DNA of 64,000 bases from Butyrivibrio sp. MC2021 (GTDB lineage: Bacteria > Bacillota > Clostridia > Lachnospirales > Lachnospiraceae): NCBI RefSeq assembly GCF_000621605.1, contig NZ_JHXX01000007.1:123926-187925 (forward strand). Reading direction: 5' to 3'. This document shows, piece after piece, positions 42,477-50,822 of the stretch (positions within the stretch are counted from its first letter, which is position 1; every line of letters begins with the position of its first letter). The notes under the pieces are model-generated. The model made no database searches and was not told where the DNA came from. It saw only the letters and a list, made by a program, of their open reading frames with translations. The position numbers and the translations under genes were made by a program.

Positions 42477-45400
42477 TCAGTTAAGGATCACACCGTTTTC
42501 ATCTGTTTTATATTTTCTGCCCCATTTACTGAAGGTTCCGATAAGCAGCTTTCCGTCTGCGCCAAAATAATACTTGGCGTCATCTACTGTAACAAAAGCT
42601 GCTTTCTTCATGGCTCCGTTATCGTTAAAGAAGTAGTAGTTATCCCCTACCTTTACTTTGCCGGTCTGCATAAGCCCGGCAGCATCAAAGAAGTAGGTGG
42701 AGGTGTAGCGGGTCATGAATCCGGTGATCATCTTACCATCCTTTCCAAAGAAGCGCTTGCCCTCCTCAAAGGTAACGAAGCTGCTCTTTGTCATGACTCC
42801 CTTTTTATTGAAGCTATAATATTCACCGTCTACATTTACTAAGCCTGTAGCCCTGGTTCCATCATTATGCTCAAAATAGGTTGATCCCCATTTTGTCTTC
42901 CAGGTGCCTGTGATATTGTTTTTCTCCATTGGAACATCGGGAATCTCGGGTTCATCGGGATCTTCCGGCTCAATTGGCTCCTCCGGATCTTCAGCTGTCG
43001 CATCCCCTGTTCTGTATAGGTAGAAGTCATCCCAGGCTCCCCAGGCACCTGCCTTGGCCTTAACGCTGACGCCTATGGTAAGCTCAGTGCCATCCTTTTT
43101 GATCTCGATATCCTTAACCTCGGGATTTGCCCAGTTCTGCCAGCCGGTCACCCCGGTTTCTGTCTGCTTTTTCTCAGCATCATTTTCTGCAAAAAGGATA
43201 AAGCTCGCATCCTCTCCGGCATCTCCGCCCTCAATAAATGTTCCGAGAGTGTAGATTCCGCTGTTAAGAGTAATCGTCTGTGTAACTGTATAGTCAATGG
43301 GCTTGTTGTCCCAGAACTTGAGACAATATTCGCCGGTTCTCACATTGCTGGAGTCAGCCTGACGGCCCACACAGGAATTGGCATCTGTTATATTCCACAT
43401 GGACATGTCAGAGTCTTCTAAGCCGGGGTTCTTTATTAAGTTCACAGGGTTAATGGTAAGCCTGCAGGTTACGGGATATTCTGCGCCGTCAACTGTGGCA
43501 ACACCGGTAACCTCGTGAGTTCCGATGCCTGCTTCAATAGCAGCATTGTAGGAATCAACATCCCATGTGACCGGTGCCTCTGTTGTGCTGCCATCGGAAT
43601 AAGTTACTTTTGCCATGCCCGGAAGAACAAAGTCCTGTCCCTCTTCTACAGTAAAGTCCTCAACGATTACGCCGGTAACTGTCACAGGAGCTGTTGTTCC
43701 TGTTCTTACATAGTTGAATATATTAGCAGTTGAAAGAGGATGTCCGGTAAAATCGAACCAGGCTTCGTTATCCACAGCGGAGCCGCCATACCAGACCTTG
43801 GCGTCCTTATCATACTCTCCTGAATAAGAGGTTGCCCATCCGCTTCCGTAGGTCTCCCAGATCTCTTTGTTCTGAGTAAGGATCTCATCAGCGTTTGCCG
43901 CATCCTTGTCATAAACCTGAACAGGGATCCATGCTGGCTCCCAGTAAAATACACCTATGCCGTTTTTAGCCTTGGCAACTGCATCCACAACACCTCTTAC
44001 GGAATTAGCCTGGCCCTGGACAGAGATGTCATAGTTATGGACATCACCTGTTTTTCCTTCATACTCGGTATTAGTGTGGCCGTCTCCATCCTCCCAGGTG
44101 TAGAGGTAAGAGGTCTCAGCCACCATAACTTTTTTGTCATAGGTCTTTGCGATATTATCAAGAACTTTTGTGAGATTATCCAGTGTTCCATGCCAGTAAG
44201 GATAGTAGGAAGTTGCAAAAACGTCATAGTCTACGCCGTAGTCATTTAGTTTCTTCGCGTAGTCCGCATATCTTCCACTCTTTTCCGGATTGGTGAAATG
44301 AACGGCAACGAGCATAGGATGGGAATTTTTAAGTTCCATGTATCTTACGCCGTTACTTGCTGCCTTAAAGATCTGGGCCATGTTATCCCAGCCTGTCTCT
44401 CCGGCAATACCATTGTTGGTCTCATTTCCAATCTGAACCATTCCTACATCAACGCCTGCGTTCATGATATCGGAAAGTGCTCTCTTGGTGTATCCCTCGA
44501 TACAATAAGCCTTTTGCTCTGTAGCAAGTCCTTCATATTCCTTAGGCACCTTCTGCTTACCGGGATCTGCCCAGAAATCCGAATAATGGAAATCAATAAG
44601 CACTCTCATTCCTGCATTGGTTGCAAGAACACCGATCTTTTTTGCAACCTCAACATCACAGTTTCCGCCGCCGTAGCCGTGCCCTTCCTCATCATAGGGA
44701 TTATCCCATACACGGATTCTTACGTAATTGACACCGCAGCCACTAAGGAAGTCAAAAAAGCCCTGATCGTCCAGCTCATTTCCTTCAAAATCATAGTATT
44801 TAACACCGCTTGCCCTTTCAGCAAGGAAGGAGCTTACATCCACACCGGAGATAAAGTCTCTTCCCACACCGGGAACTCTTTCCACATAGATATCCGCATC
44901 CACCGGCTCGGGTTCAGGCTCCGGTTCTATAACGGGCTCATCTCCGGCCTTTACAAGCTTAATATTGTTAAGATAGCCCCATCCGCCTTTTTCCACTTCA
45001 AAGACTGCTCCGACTCTGGTAATTACATCTTCTTCAGTTGTGAAAGTGTAGCTGTTTGTAATCCAGTTGTTATAACCGGTAAGCGCTGTCTTTTCTGCAA
45101 ATCCATTGACCTGTGCAACATAAAACTGCGCACCTTCTCCCATGGCTTCAGCAGACAGAGTGTAGGTCTCACCTGCGTGCAGCGCTACATTCTGGTAAAA
45201 ATACAGCTCTCCGGCGCCATCACCAAACCAGAAATTAACACCTGTATCAGAATCATCAGTGGGTTTACTCATCCAGGAATCGGATGAATAGTTAAAGGAT
45301 TTGATAGAAGCACCGGTGGCTGTCCAGTCACTGACTTCAACAGTCCAGCCTGCATTCTCCCCCCATATATCCTCTTCCATGTCGGAATTGATAATAAAAT

Positions 45401-45602
45401 CACCTTCAGCGTCCAAGAAATCAATTTCATCCTCTGCTTCAGACTCAAGGATCTCTTCATAATCCTCTTCATCAATAAGAATGATCTCTTCGGCTTCAAG
45501 CTCTTCCTCTGCTGCATATGCCTTCACAGCGCTCATCTGCAGCACCGCCATTGCTGTAGCCATTGCCAATGCAATAGGCCTTGTCCATGGTAGTTTTCTC
45601 AT
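42477..45602 (-). CDS. Secreted GH53 endo-beta-1,4-galactanase with binding modules and cell-wall repeats
   Basis: A 1041-residue multidomain enzyme. The ATG at 45602 (GAGGGA upstream) gives a signal peptide (MRKLPWTRPIALAMATAM, cleaved after AYA); a longer frame begins with a TTG and lacks a ribosome site. After an acidic linker comes a carbohydrate-binding module (about 55-210, CBM61-like), then the GH53 TIM barrel (about 240-630). Its acid/base Glu is near 393 (QIGNETNNG) and its nucleophile near 496 (MVAETSYLYTW). A bacterial Ig-like domain (VTGVIVEDFTVEEGQDFVLP), a second binding module, a Pro/Glu/Asp linker and choline-binding-type repeats (YYFFNDNGAMK, YYFGADGKLL) follow. It hydrolyses pectic galactan at the cell surface. 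Confidence 0.93.
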   Translation of the reverse strand: MRKLPWTRPIALAMATAMAVLQMSAVKAYAAEEELEAEEIILIDEEDYEEILESEAEDEIDFLDAEGDFIINSDMEEDIWGENAGWTVEVSDWTATGASIKSFNYSSDSWMSKPTDDSDTGVNFWFGDGAGELYFYQNVALHAGETYTLSAEAMGEGAQFYVAQVNGFAEKTALTGYNNWITNSYTFTTEEDVITRVGAVFEVEKGGWGYLNNIKLVKAGDEPVIEPEPEPEPVDADIYVERVPGVGRDFISGVDVSSFLAERASGVKYYDFEGNELDDQGFFDFLSGCGVNYVRIRVWDNPYDEEGHGYGGGNCDVEVAKKIGVLATNAGMRVLIDFHYSDFWADPGKQKVPKEYEGLATEQKAYCIEGYTKRALSDIMNAGVDVGMVQIGNETNNGIAGETGWDNMAQIFKAASNGVRYMELKNSHPMLVAVHFTNPEKSGRYADYAKKLNDYGVDYDVFATSYYPYWHGTLDNLTKVLDNIAKTYDKKVMVAETSYLYTWEDGDGHTNTEYEGKTGDVHNYDISVQGQANSVRGVVDAVAKAKNGIGVFYWEPAWIPVQVYDKDAANADEILTQNKEIWETYGSGWATSYSGEYDKDAKVWYGGSAVDNEAWFDFTGHPLSTANIFNYVRTGTTAPVTVTGVIVEDFTVEEGQDFVLPGMAKVTYSDGSTTEAPVTWDVDSYNAAIEAGIGTHEVTGVATVDGAEYPVTCRLTINPVNLIKNPGLEDSDMSMWNITDANSCVGRQADSSNVRTGEYCLKFWDNKPIDYTVTQTITLNSGIYTLGTFIEGGDAGEDASFILFAENDAEKKQTETGVTGWQNWANPEVKDIEIKKDGTELTIGVSVKAKAGAWGAWDDFYLYRTGDATAEDPEEPIEPEDPDEPEIPDVPMEKNNITGTWKTKWGSTYFEHNDGTRATGLVNVDGEYYSFNKKGVMTKSSFVTFEEGKRFFGKDGKMITGFMTRYTSTYFFDAAGLMQTGKVKVGDNYYFFNDNGAMKKAAFVTVDDAKYYFGADGKLLIGTFSKWGRKYKTDENGVILN

Positions 45603-45676
45603 AGATCTCCCTCGCTTTCTTTTACCACTTTTTCCTCTCAAGGCCAATTGTCACTTAATCAGCCTGTACATTATCC

Positions 45677-45706
45677 ATTTTAAGATAATTTATGTCCCTG
45701 TTTCAA
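45677..45706 (-). promoter_or_regulatory. Promoter of the galactanase gene
   Basis: TTGAAA (45701-45706) and TAAAAT (45677-45682) on the minus strand, 18 bases apart. Transcription would begin near 45670, giving a leader of about 70 bases. Confidence 0.55.
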
Positions 45707-45715
45707 TAATGGGAT

Positions 45716-45801
45716 TTATATAGTTTTATATAGAATTATATAGGTGTATAATGATTATATAGAATTATATAGGATTATATAGTTTTCACTTTTTTATATA
45801 G
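45716..45801 (+). repeat. Array of seven TTATATAG repeats with about 10-base period
   Basis: Perfect TTATATAG copies start at 45716, 45726, 45736, 45755, 45765, 45775 and 45794, with a degenerate copy (GTATAATG) at 45746. Spacing is 10, 10, 10, 9, 10, 10 and 19 bases, so all copies face one side of the helix. The degenerate copy contains TATAAT (45747-45752), a likely -10 for the AAA+ ATPase gene starting at 45818. Arrays like this usually bind a protein cooperatively, so autoregulation by the ATPase's winged-helix end is the simplest idea. Confidence 0.85.
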
Positions 45802-45817
45802 CTACACGGAGGCAATG

Positions 45818-46867
45818 ATGAATCAGAAAAATCCATATACCATCAGCTTCGGAAAGGTTCCGACCAAATATCTCAGCAGAAATTCCGTCATAGACAGTAT
45901 CATCGAGTCCTTCGACAGCGATGAGCCGGACGAGCAGGTTTTTAAGCTGACGGGCATACAAGGCACCGGCAAGACCGTCACCCTCACCACCATTGAGAAG
46001 AATTTTTCAGACAGAAAAGACTGGATAGTCATCGGAATCAGATCGGATTCGGAGATCATCAGCGAGCTTGTGGCAAGGCTCTACAGCCAGGTTCCGCTGA
46101 TAACCAAGTTTGTGGACGGCAATCTTAATCTCTCCGCCTTCGGTATTGGTCTCAATCTGTCCAAAAAGAGCCCTGTGGCCAGCATTGATTATGCACTGGA
46201 GGTTCTTTTGCAGGAGCTCAAAAAGCATGGCAAGCGCCTTCTTGTCACCATTGATGAAGCCAGAAGCACCAAGGGCATCGTGGCCTTTATACAGGAGTTC
46301 CAGATCCTCATAAGGAAGGCCCTTCCTATCTTTTGCGTGGTGGCAGGTCTTTATCAGGATATAGAAAGTCTGGAAAACACAGAGGGCCTCACCTTTTTCC
46401 TGAGGGCCACCAAATTTGAGATGACGCCCCTTAATATCACCTACATAAGGGATGACTACAAAAACACCCTGGGGATTTCCTACGAAGAGGCTGAGAAAAT
46501 GGCCTTTCTCACCAAGGGCTACGCTTTCGCATATCAGACCCTGGGCAAGTATATGTGGGATTCCAAAGGAAAAACTCTCACCACCGAGGTCCTTAGGCAA
46601 TTCGATGATGTTCTTGGACAGAAGGTCTATAAAAAGATATGGTCAGAGCTTGCCCCCAACGACCGATGGTTTCTGCAGTTCATCGTCCAGAAGGATACCA
46701 TGTCCGCCAGTGAGCTTTTGGAGATGACAAAAAAAACTCACAGCGAATGGTCAATTCCCAGAAACAGATTAAAAGAAAAGGGTATAATTGATGTTGAGAC
46801 CAGGGGCATGATTTCAATAAGACTCCCCAGATTTAAAGAATTTATCGATTCTCAGATCATTGACTAA
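45818..46867 (+). CDS. AAA+ ATPase with C-terminal winged-helix-like domain
   Basis: A 349-residue AAA+/STAND-type ATPase. Walker A is GIQGTGKT (about 48-55), Walker B is LLVTIDEA, and a sensor-like region follows (VVAGLYQDI). The last 75 residues (WFLQFIVQKDTMSASELLEMT, then RNRLKEKGIIDVETRG-MISI) look like a winged helix-turn-helix. GGAGG lies five bases before the second of two adjacent ATG codons, which was taken as the start. Similar stand-alone ATPases occur widely in Clostridia without known function; a DNA-linked or signalling role is likely. The gene is preceded by the TTATATAG array and followed 19 bases later by an exonuclease gene. Confidence 0.8.
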   Translation: MNQKNPYTISFGKVPTKYLSRNSVIDSIIESFDSDEPDEQVFKLTGIQGTGKTVTLTTIEKNFSDRKDWIVIGIRSDSEIISELVARLYSQVPLITKFVDGNLNLSAFGIGLNLSKKSPVASIDYALEVLLQELKKHGKRLLVTIDEARSTKGIVAFIQEFQILIRKALPIFCVVAGLYQDIESLENTEGLTFFLRATKFEMTPLNITYIRDDYKNTLGISYEEAEKMAFLTKGYAFAYQTLGKYMWDSKGKTLTTEVLRQFDDVLGQKVYKKIWSELAPNDRWFLQFIVQKDTMSASELLEMTKKTHSEWSIPRNRLKEKGIIDVETRGMISIRLPRFKEFIDSQIID

Positions 46868-46886
46868 ACCAGGAACGGAGACAGAT

Positions 46887-47921
46887 ATGGCAAAAGAAAA
46901 GTTTATTTTGATAGATGGAAGTTCAATGCTGGTGACCAACTACTACGGCAATCTTCCCAAGGCACTCTTATTTGAAAAGGATCCCGAGAAAAAGGAGGCT
47001 CTCTACTCCCAGATCATGCACAACGCAGAGGGGCAGTACACCAATGCCATGTACGGCATGATGAGGACCATCCTCAAGATCATGGCTGATCAGGAGCCCA
47101 CCCATATGATGTTCGCCTTCGATAAGACCAGGGATACCTTCAGAAGGCAGAAATACGCGGATTACAAGGGGAACCGTGGCGAGACTCCCGCTCCCCTGAA
47201 GGAGCAGTTTGTAAATATGGAGCAGATGCTCTCTGACATCGGCTTCCAGGTCATGTTTGACGACAACTTCGAGGCGGACGATATTGTAGGCTCCGTCGTT
47301 TCCAAATATGAAAAAGAGATTCCATCTTTTATCATCACCAAGGATCACGACTATCTGCAGCTGGTCAGCGATTACACAAGGGTCTGGCTTCTTCAGACCA
47401 AACAGGAAACCGCTGATGAGCTTCTGAATAAATACGGCGGGGACTACGGCTGGAACAACAAGCTGGTTAAGCTCCCGGATAAGGCCTTCGAGGTAACTCC
47501 TCCCCTTTGCCTTGCGGAGTACGGAGTTCGCCCGGAACAGATCCCTGACCTGAAGGGTATTCAGGGTGATACCAGTGACAACATCCCGGGAGTTAAGGGT
47601 GTCAGCAGCGCCGCCATGCCGCTTCTTAAGGAGTACGGCACCGTGGAGGGCATCTACGAAGCCATCGATGCCTGTGAAAACGACAAGGCTCTGAAGGCCC
47701 TGGGCGCCTATTGGAAGGAGAGCCTTAGTATCAGCAGAAGCCCCATGAAGGCCCTCTGCGAGTACAGGGATATGGCGGTTCTTTCCAAGGATCTTGCCAT
47801 GATAAGAAAGGACTATGAATTTACTCAGAGTCTTGATGACTTTAAGATAGCTTTTGACAAAGAAAAGGCAAGAGCTGCCTTTGAAAAGTACGGATTCAAA
47901 TCACTTATTGAAAAGCTCTGA
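46887..47921 (+). CDS. 5'-3' exonuclease (FEN / PolI N-terminal-like)
   Basis: A 344-residue nuclease of the T5-exonuclease/PolI-N family, without a polymerase domain. Metal-binding acidic clusters are FILIDGSSM, MFAFDKTRDTFRRQ-KYADYKGNR, NFEADDIVGS, IITKDHDYLQL and GIQGDTSDNIPGVKGV, the last being the helix-3-turn-helix DNA-binding block. The ATG at 46887 with CGGAG upstream was chosen over the frame start at 46860. It removes RNA primers or flaps in repair and replication. Adjacent placement behind the AAA+ ATPase with a 19-base gap suggests cotranscription. Confidence 0.9.
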   Translation: MAKEKFILIDGSSMLVTNYYGNLPKALLFEKDPEKKEALYSQIMHNAEGQYTNAMYGMMRTILKIMADQEPTHMMFAFDKTRDTFRRQKYADYKGNRGETPAPLKEQFVNMEQMLSDIGFQVMFDDNFEADDIVGSVVSKYEKEIPSFIITKDHDYLQLVSDYTRVWLLQTKQETADELLNKYGGDYGWNNKLVKLPDKAFEVTPPLCLAEYGVRPEQIPDLKGIQGDTSDNIPGVKGVSSAAMPLLKEYGTVEGIYEAIDACENDKALKALGAYWKESLSISRSPMKALCEYRDMAVLSKDLAMIRKDYEFTQSLDDFKIAFDKEKARAAFEKYGFKSLIEKL

Positions 47922-47948
47922 TCATTAGCCCGGGGGAGGGATTCCATA

Positions 47949-49205
47949 ATGAGCATAAAATCTATGTTAGCTCCTATTTTTACCAAAAAATTCAGATATA
48001 GCATCAAGGAGCTTATAGAATTTGAAAATGATCCAGCCATCGCAGAGCAGAAATGCCGCACCTTTTCCATTATTCTGGTGGGCTTTCTGCTGTACTGTGT
48101 CATTGCCACCTTTCCCACAATGAATGCCCCCTACAGGCACAGCACCGTCACCAACGTTACCATCGCGATCTTTCTTGTGATACAGCTCATCCTTCTGAAA
48201 AGGACCAAGATTCACACCACTCTGGCCATATACTGCACCTACGGCCTGTGCATCATTCTCTTTTTCCACTTCATCACTGAGGTGGACTGGACCATCGGAA
48301 TGGATGCCTTCTGGCTGTTTATTCTTATCCTTCCCTTTATCACGGACTATATAGGCGGCTGCATCTACGGCGGAATCAGTGCCTTTGCAGGCCTTATCTT
48401 AAGCATTCTCTTATTCTACACAAGACTCAACGGCTATCTTCAGCCCTATGGCCAGAACATGACCCATTGGTACCCGGTTATCTACTTCGTGGGACAGATC
48501 ACAGCCTGGGTCATCGAATACGAGCACACAGCTTATCAGATAGGCAAAAAGGAATCCGACGAGCAGCTGGCTTATTTCCAGAACGAGCGAGCCAAGAGGC
48601 TCAAGCAGCAGCTGGCGGTCTATGAGAATAATGAAAATGTCATCAGGAAATACAAACACGACATCAGACACTACAACCGTGTTCTTGCAGGATTCATCCA
48701 GGAAAAAGAGTATGACAAGGCCGCTGCCTACCTGAAGGAATTCGATTCCATGCTGGAGCAGGTCACGGTGGTGTCCTTCTGCGACAATCAGATCGTCAAC
48801 GAGCTGTTGACTATTTATGCATCAAGATGTCAGAAAATGGGATTTAAGCTGAGGGTCAAGGCCATAGTCCCTGCGCGCTTCCCCATGGAGGAAACGGATC
48901 TCACAAGCCTTGTGGCCAATGCCCTTGAAAATGCAGTTGAAGCCCAGGAGAAAATTCCTGCGGAAAACAGACAGATAAAATTTGAAATAACCTATAACGG
49001 TAAAAAACTGAAACTCATGTCCCAGAACCCTGCGCCCCAGGGGACCTCTTTTGACGAAAACGGTCTTCCCATAAGTACCAGGGCCGTCAAAAGCGGTATA
49101 GGGACAAAGCAGATCAAGTCCATCGCGGAGAAATACAGCGGAGCTGCCAGCTTCACTCAGGAAAACGGCAACTTCATTCTGAAGGCTGTGATGACTTGTC
49201 TGTGA
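47949..49205 (+). CDS. Orphan sensor histidine kinase, GHKL (AgrC/VirS-like)
   Basis: A 418-residue membrane kinase. Six hydrophobic helices fill residues 40-190, then a coiled stretch leads to the phosphoacceptor block RKYKHDIRHYNRVLAGF (H237 or H241) and a GHKL ATPase domain with the N-box TDLTSLVANALENAVEA (317-332) and G-box SGIGTKQIKSIAEKY. This is the layout of AgrC-type peptide-pheromone or cell-envelope sensors. No LytTR response regulator lies alongside, so its partner must be elsewhere. A strong GGGGGAGGG ribosome site precedes the ATG. The 3' end overlaps the convergent plsC gene by 32 bases. Confidence 0.87.
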   Translation: MSIKSMLAPIFTKKFRYSIKELIEFENDPAIAEQKCRTFSIILVGFLLYCVIATFPTMNAPYRHSTVTNVTIAIFLVIQLILLKRTKIHTTLAIYCTYGLCIILFFHFITEVDWTIGMDAFWLFILILPFITDYIGGCIYGGISAFAGLILSILLFYTRLNGYLQPYGQNMTHWYPVIYFVGQITAWVIEYEHTAYQIGKKESDEQLAYFQNERAKRLKQQLAVYENNENVIRKYKHDIRHYNRVLAGFIQEKEYDKAAAYLKEFDSMLEQVTVVSFCDNQIVNELLTIYASRCQKMGFKLRVKAIVPARFPMEETDLTSLVANALENAVEAQEKIPAENRQIKFEITYNGKKLKLMSQNPAPQGTSFDENGLPISTRAVKSGIGTKQIKSIAEKYSGAASFTQENGNFILKAVMTCL

Positions 49206-49914
49206 GATGCTCACTGATCTTGTTCTTGATCCTCTCCTCTACCATGGCAGCGATCTCCTTGGTCTTGAGATCCTTGAACTCTTCGTAGGGGATAGGCTCC
49301 ATGTAGTAAACATAGGTGGTGACAGGGCCTCTGTGGGGGCTGTTGTACACCTTGTAGGAATCGATGAGGGCCACGGGAACGATGGGGCATCCGGACATCT
49401 GAGCCAGCTTAAAGCTGCCTGCCTTGAAGGGTTCCACAATATTTCTGTTATCCTCCTTGTATCCCCCCTCCGGGAAAAGAATATACTTCCTGCCGCTCTT
49501 GACCTCCTCGGCCACCTGCTGAAATACCTTGATGGTGCTCCTGGGATCATCGAGATAGATGGTCTTGCCGTTAAGGAGTCTTAAAAATTCATTCACCAGC
49601 ACAAGATGCGCTCTCTTCTCATCCATGATAAAGGAAAGGGGCTTTTCGTGAGTGCTGGAGATGCCAAGAACATCATATTTGCCCTGGTGGTTGGGATAAA
49701 GGATATATCCTCCCTCCTTGGGAAGATTCTCTATTCCGTAGGCTATAGTGTTGTAGCCTGCAGATTTATTCATCTTATAAACCATCTCATTGGCAAGGGC
49801 ATAACGCTCCTCTTCCGTGTGCTTCTCCGGGTGCCTGAGCCAGATCCTGGCCTTCACGACGTAATATATGATTCTATGAAGATTTATCAAGATTGTATGA
49901 TAAAAATTATTCAT
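49174..49914 (-). CDS. plsC: 1-acyl-glycerol-3-phosphate acyltransferase, PlsC-like
   Basis: A 246-residue lysophosphatidic acid acyltransferase. The catalytic NHQGKYD (NHx4D, 75-81) and the substrate-binding FPEGGYKED block are present, and an N-terminal amphipathic/hydrophobic helix (FYHTILINLHRIIYYVV) anchors it to the membrane. It makes phosphatidic acid for membrane lipids, or acylates another polyol. It has its own promoter at 49959-49988 and ends inside the convergent kinase gene, so antisense transcripts of the two 3' ends overlap by 32 bases. Confidence 0.87.
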   Translation of the reverse strand: MNNFYHTILINLHRIIYYVVKARIWLRHPEKHTEEERYALANEMVYKMNKSAGYNTIAYGIENLPKEGGYILYPNHQGKYDVLGISSTHEKPLSFIMDEKRAHLVLVNEFLRLLNGKTIYLDDPRSTIKVFQQVAEEVKSGRKYILFPEGGYKEDNRNIVEPFKAGSFKLAQMSGCPIVPVALIDSYKVYNSPHRGPVTTYVYYMEPIPYEEFKDLKTKEIAAMVEERIKNKISEHLTDKSSQPSE

Positions 49915-49958
49915 AAATACCTAAAATTCCTGTCTTTTACATAATTATACAATAAAAA

Positions 49959-49988
49959 ATTATACCATAGGCGAAACTTACTTCGCAA
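49959..49988 (-). promoter_or_regulatory. Promoter of plsC-like gene
   Basis: TTGCGA (49983-49988) and TATAAT (49959-49964) on the minus strand, 18 bases apart, about 45 bases before the ATG. It lies immediately beyond the terminator at 49999-50033. Confidence 0.65.
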
Positions 49989-49998
49989 CGTGGCAGAG

Positions 49999-50118
49999 AA
50001 AAAGACCCGGTGCACTGGCAAGATGCACCGGGTTGGTAGGAGATTTCTTATGACTATTATATGTCACGAGGGAAAGCACCTTGGCATTGATGCTTTCGTA
50101 CTGTTAGCTTTTGCTAAC
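49999..50118 (-). ncRNA. Candidate operator-controlled small RNA (about 120 bases)
   Basis: A promoter (50125-50153) and a terminator bracket a transcript with no convincing gene. The predicted RNA has a 7-base-pair hairpin (arms 50072-50078 and 50091-50097), an unpaired region containing AUCUCCUACC, complementary to ribosome sites, and a 10-base-pair terminator stem (ACCCGGTGCA and TGCACCGGGT, 50005-50033) ending in five U. The CUCCU patch is the kind used by base-pairing small RNAs such as Bacillus FsrA. A leader of the plsC gene is the alternative, but plsC has a promoter of its own beyond the terminator. Confidence 0.45.
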
Positions 50119-50142
50119 ACAGTTATATTAGCATAGGCTAAC
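50103..50142 (-). promoter_or_regulatory. Paired GTTAGC-N4-GCTAAC operators
   Basis: A perfect palindrome GTTAGC-TTTT-GCTAAC (50103-50118) covers the predicted transcription start, and a second, TTAGC-ATAG-GCTAA (50128-50142 with flank), covers the spacer and -10. Centres are 24 bases apart. The TTAG half-sites recall DtxR/IdeR-type metal regulators, which is only a guess. Confidence 0.6.
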
Positions 50143-50153
50143 AAACTATGCAA
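50125..50153 (-). promoter_or_regulatory. Promoter of the candidate small RNA
   Basis: TTGCAT (50148-50153) and TAATAT (50125-50130) on the minus strand, exactly 17 bases apart. The two palindromes overlap it, so it should be strongly repressible. Confidence 0.6.
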
Positions 50154-50185
50154 TACTTTTTTTACAAATTTTTCATTTTTATTTT

Positions 50186-50821
50186 TTAGTTGAAAACATC
50201 TTCGCCGAAACGAACTTTGCAGTGGGCCTTGATGGCTTCCACGCACTTCTCAAAGCCAAGCTTACTGCTGTCCAGGCACAGATCATAGTTCATGGCGTCG
50301 GTCCAGAGATGTCCTGTGTGATGATAGTAGTAGTCAGAGCGGTACTTATCCTCTCTGGCGCAGAACTTCTCCAGCTCTTTTCCCTTGAAGGGCTGGACCT
50401 TGCCGGCCTGCTCCATAAGGAAATCGTGGGGCGCATGAACAAAAACAGAAAGGACATTGTCATAGTCCTTCAGAACGAAGTCAGCTGCTCTTCCGATGAT
50501 AACGCAGGGCTCTGTCTTGGCGAGCCTCTTGATGGTATTGGCCTGAAGGGCAAAGAGGTTGTCGGGGGAAGTGTATGCTGAATCTGAGGGTCCCAGAACG
50601 GTCTCGTCGTAAATATTTGGAACAGCTTTCAAAAAGCCCTTTTTGCGGAGCTTCTCATCGGTCTCCAAAAAAAGCCCCTCACTGATGCCGCTCTCCTCGG
50701 ACACAAGCTTGGTGAGCTCCTTGTCATAGTAATGAATTCCAAGTTCATTGGCCAGCATCTCTCCTACGGTTCTGCCGCCGCTTCCGTACTGTCTTGCAAT
50801 TGTGATCACTATTTTCTTCAT
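50186..50821 (-). CDS. Cytidylate kinase-like family protein
   Basis: A 211-residue P-loop kinase of the Cytidylate_kin2 family. The N-terminus VITIARQYGSGGRTVGEMLA carries the phosphate-binding loop QYGSGGRTVG in place of a standard Walker A, followed by LGIHYYDKEL. RAADFVLKDYDNVLSVFVHAP corresponds to the CORE domain of cytidylate kinases. The true substrate of this family is uncertain. The ATG at 50821 is favoured; a GTG three codons earlier is possible. It begins just after the livF stop, so it is probably cotranscribed with the transporter. Confidence 0.83.
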   Translation of the reverse strand: MKKIVITIARQYGSGGRTVGEMLANELGIHYYDKELTKLVSEESGISEGLFLETDEKLRKKGFLKAVPNIYDETVLGPSDSAYTSPDNLFALQANTIKRLAKTEPCVIIGRAADFVLKDYDNVLSVFVHAPHDFLMEQAGKVQPFKGKELEKFCAREDKYRSDYYYHHTGHLWTDAMNYDLCLDSSKLGFEKCVEAIKAHCKVRFGEDVFN

Positions 50822-50822
50822 A

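Noticed and set aside
44298..45287. Open frame of 329 codons on the plus strand
   Set aside because: It lies opposite the GH53 gene, which has catalytic residues and domain order intact; the opposite translation is Ser/Ile/His-rich without motifs.
45716..45801. CRISPR-like repeats
   Set aside because: Units are eight bases with two-base gaps, far too short for a CRISPR array, and no cas genes are present.
50064..50246. Possible 60-residue gene
   Set aside because: It spans a kinase stop codon region, a promoter and palindromes, has no ribosome site, and its composition is not protein-like; the region fits a small RNA better.
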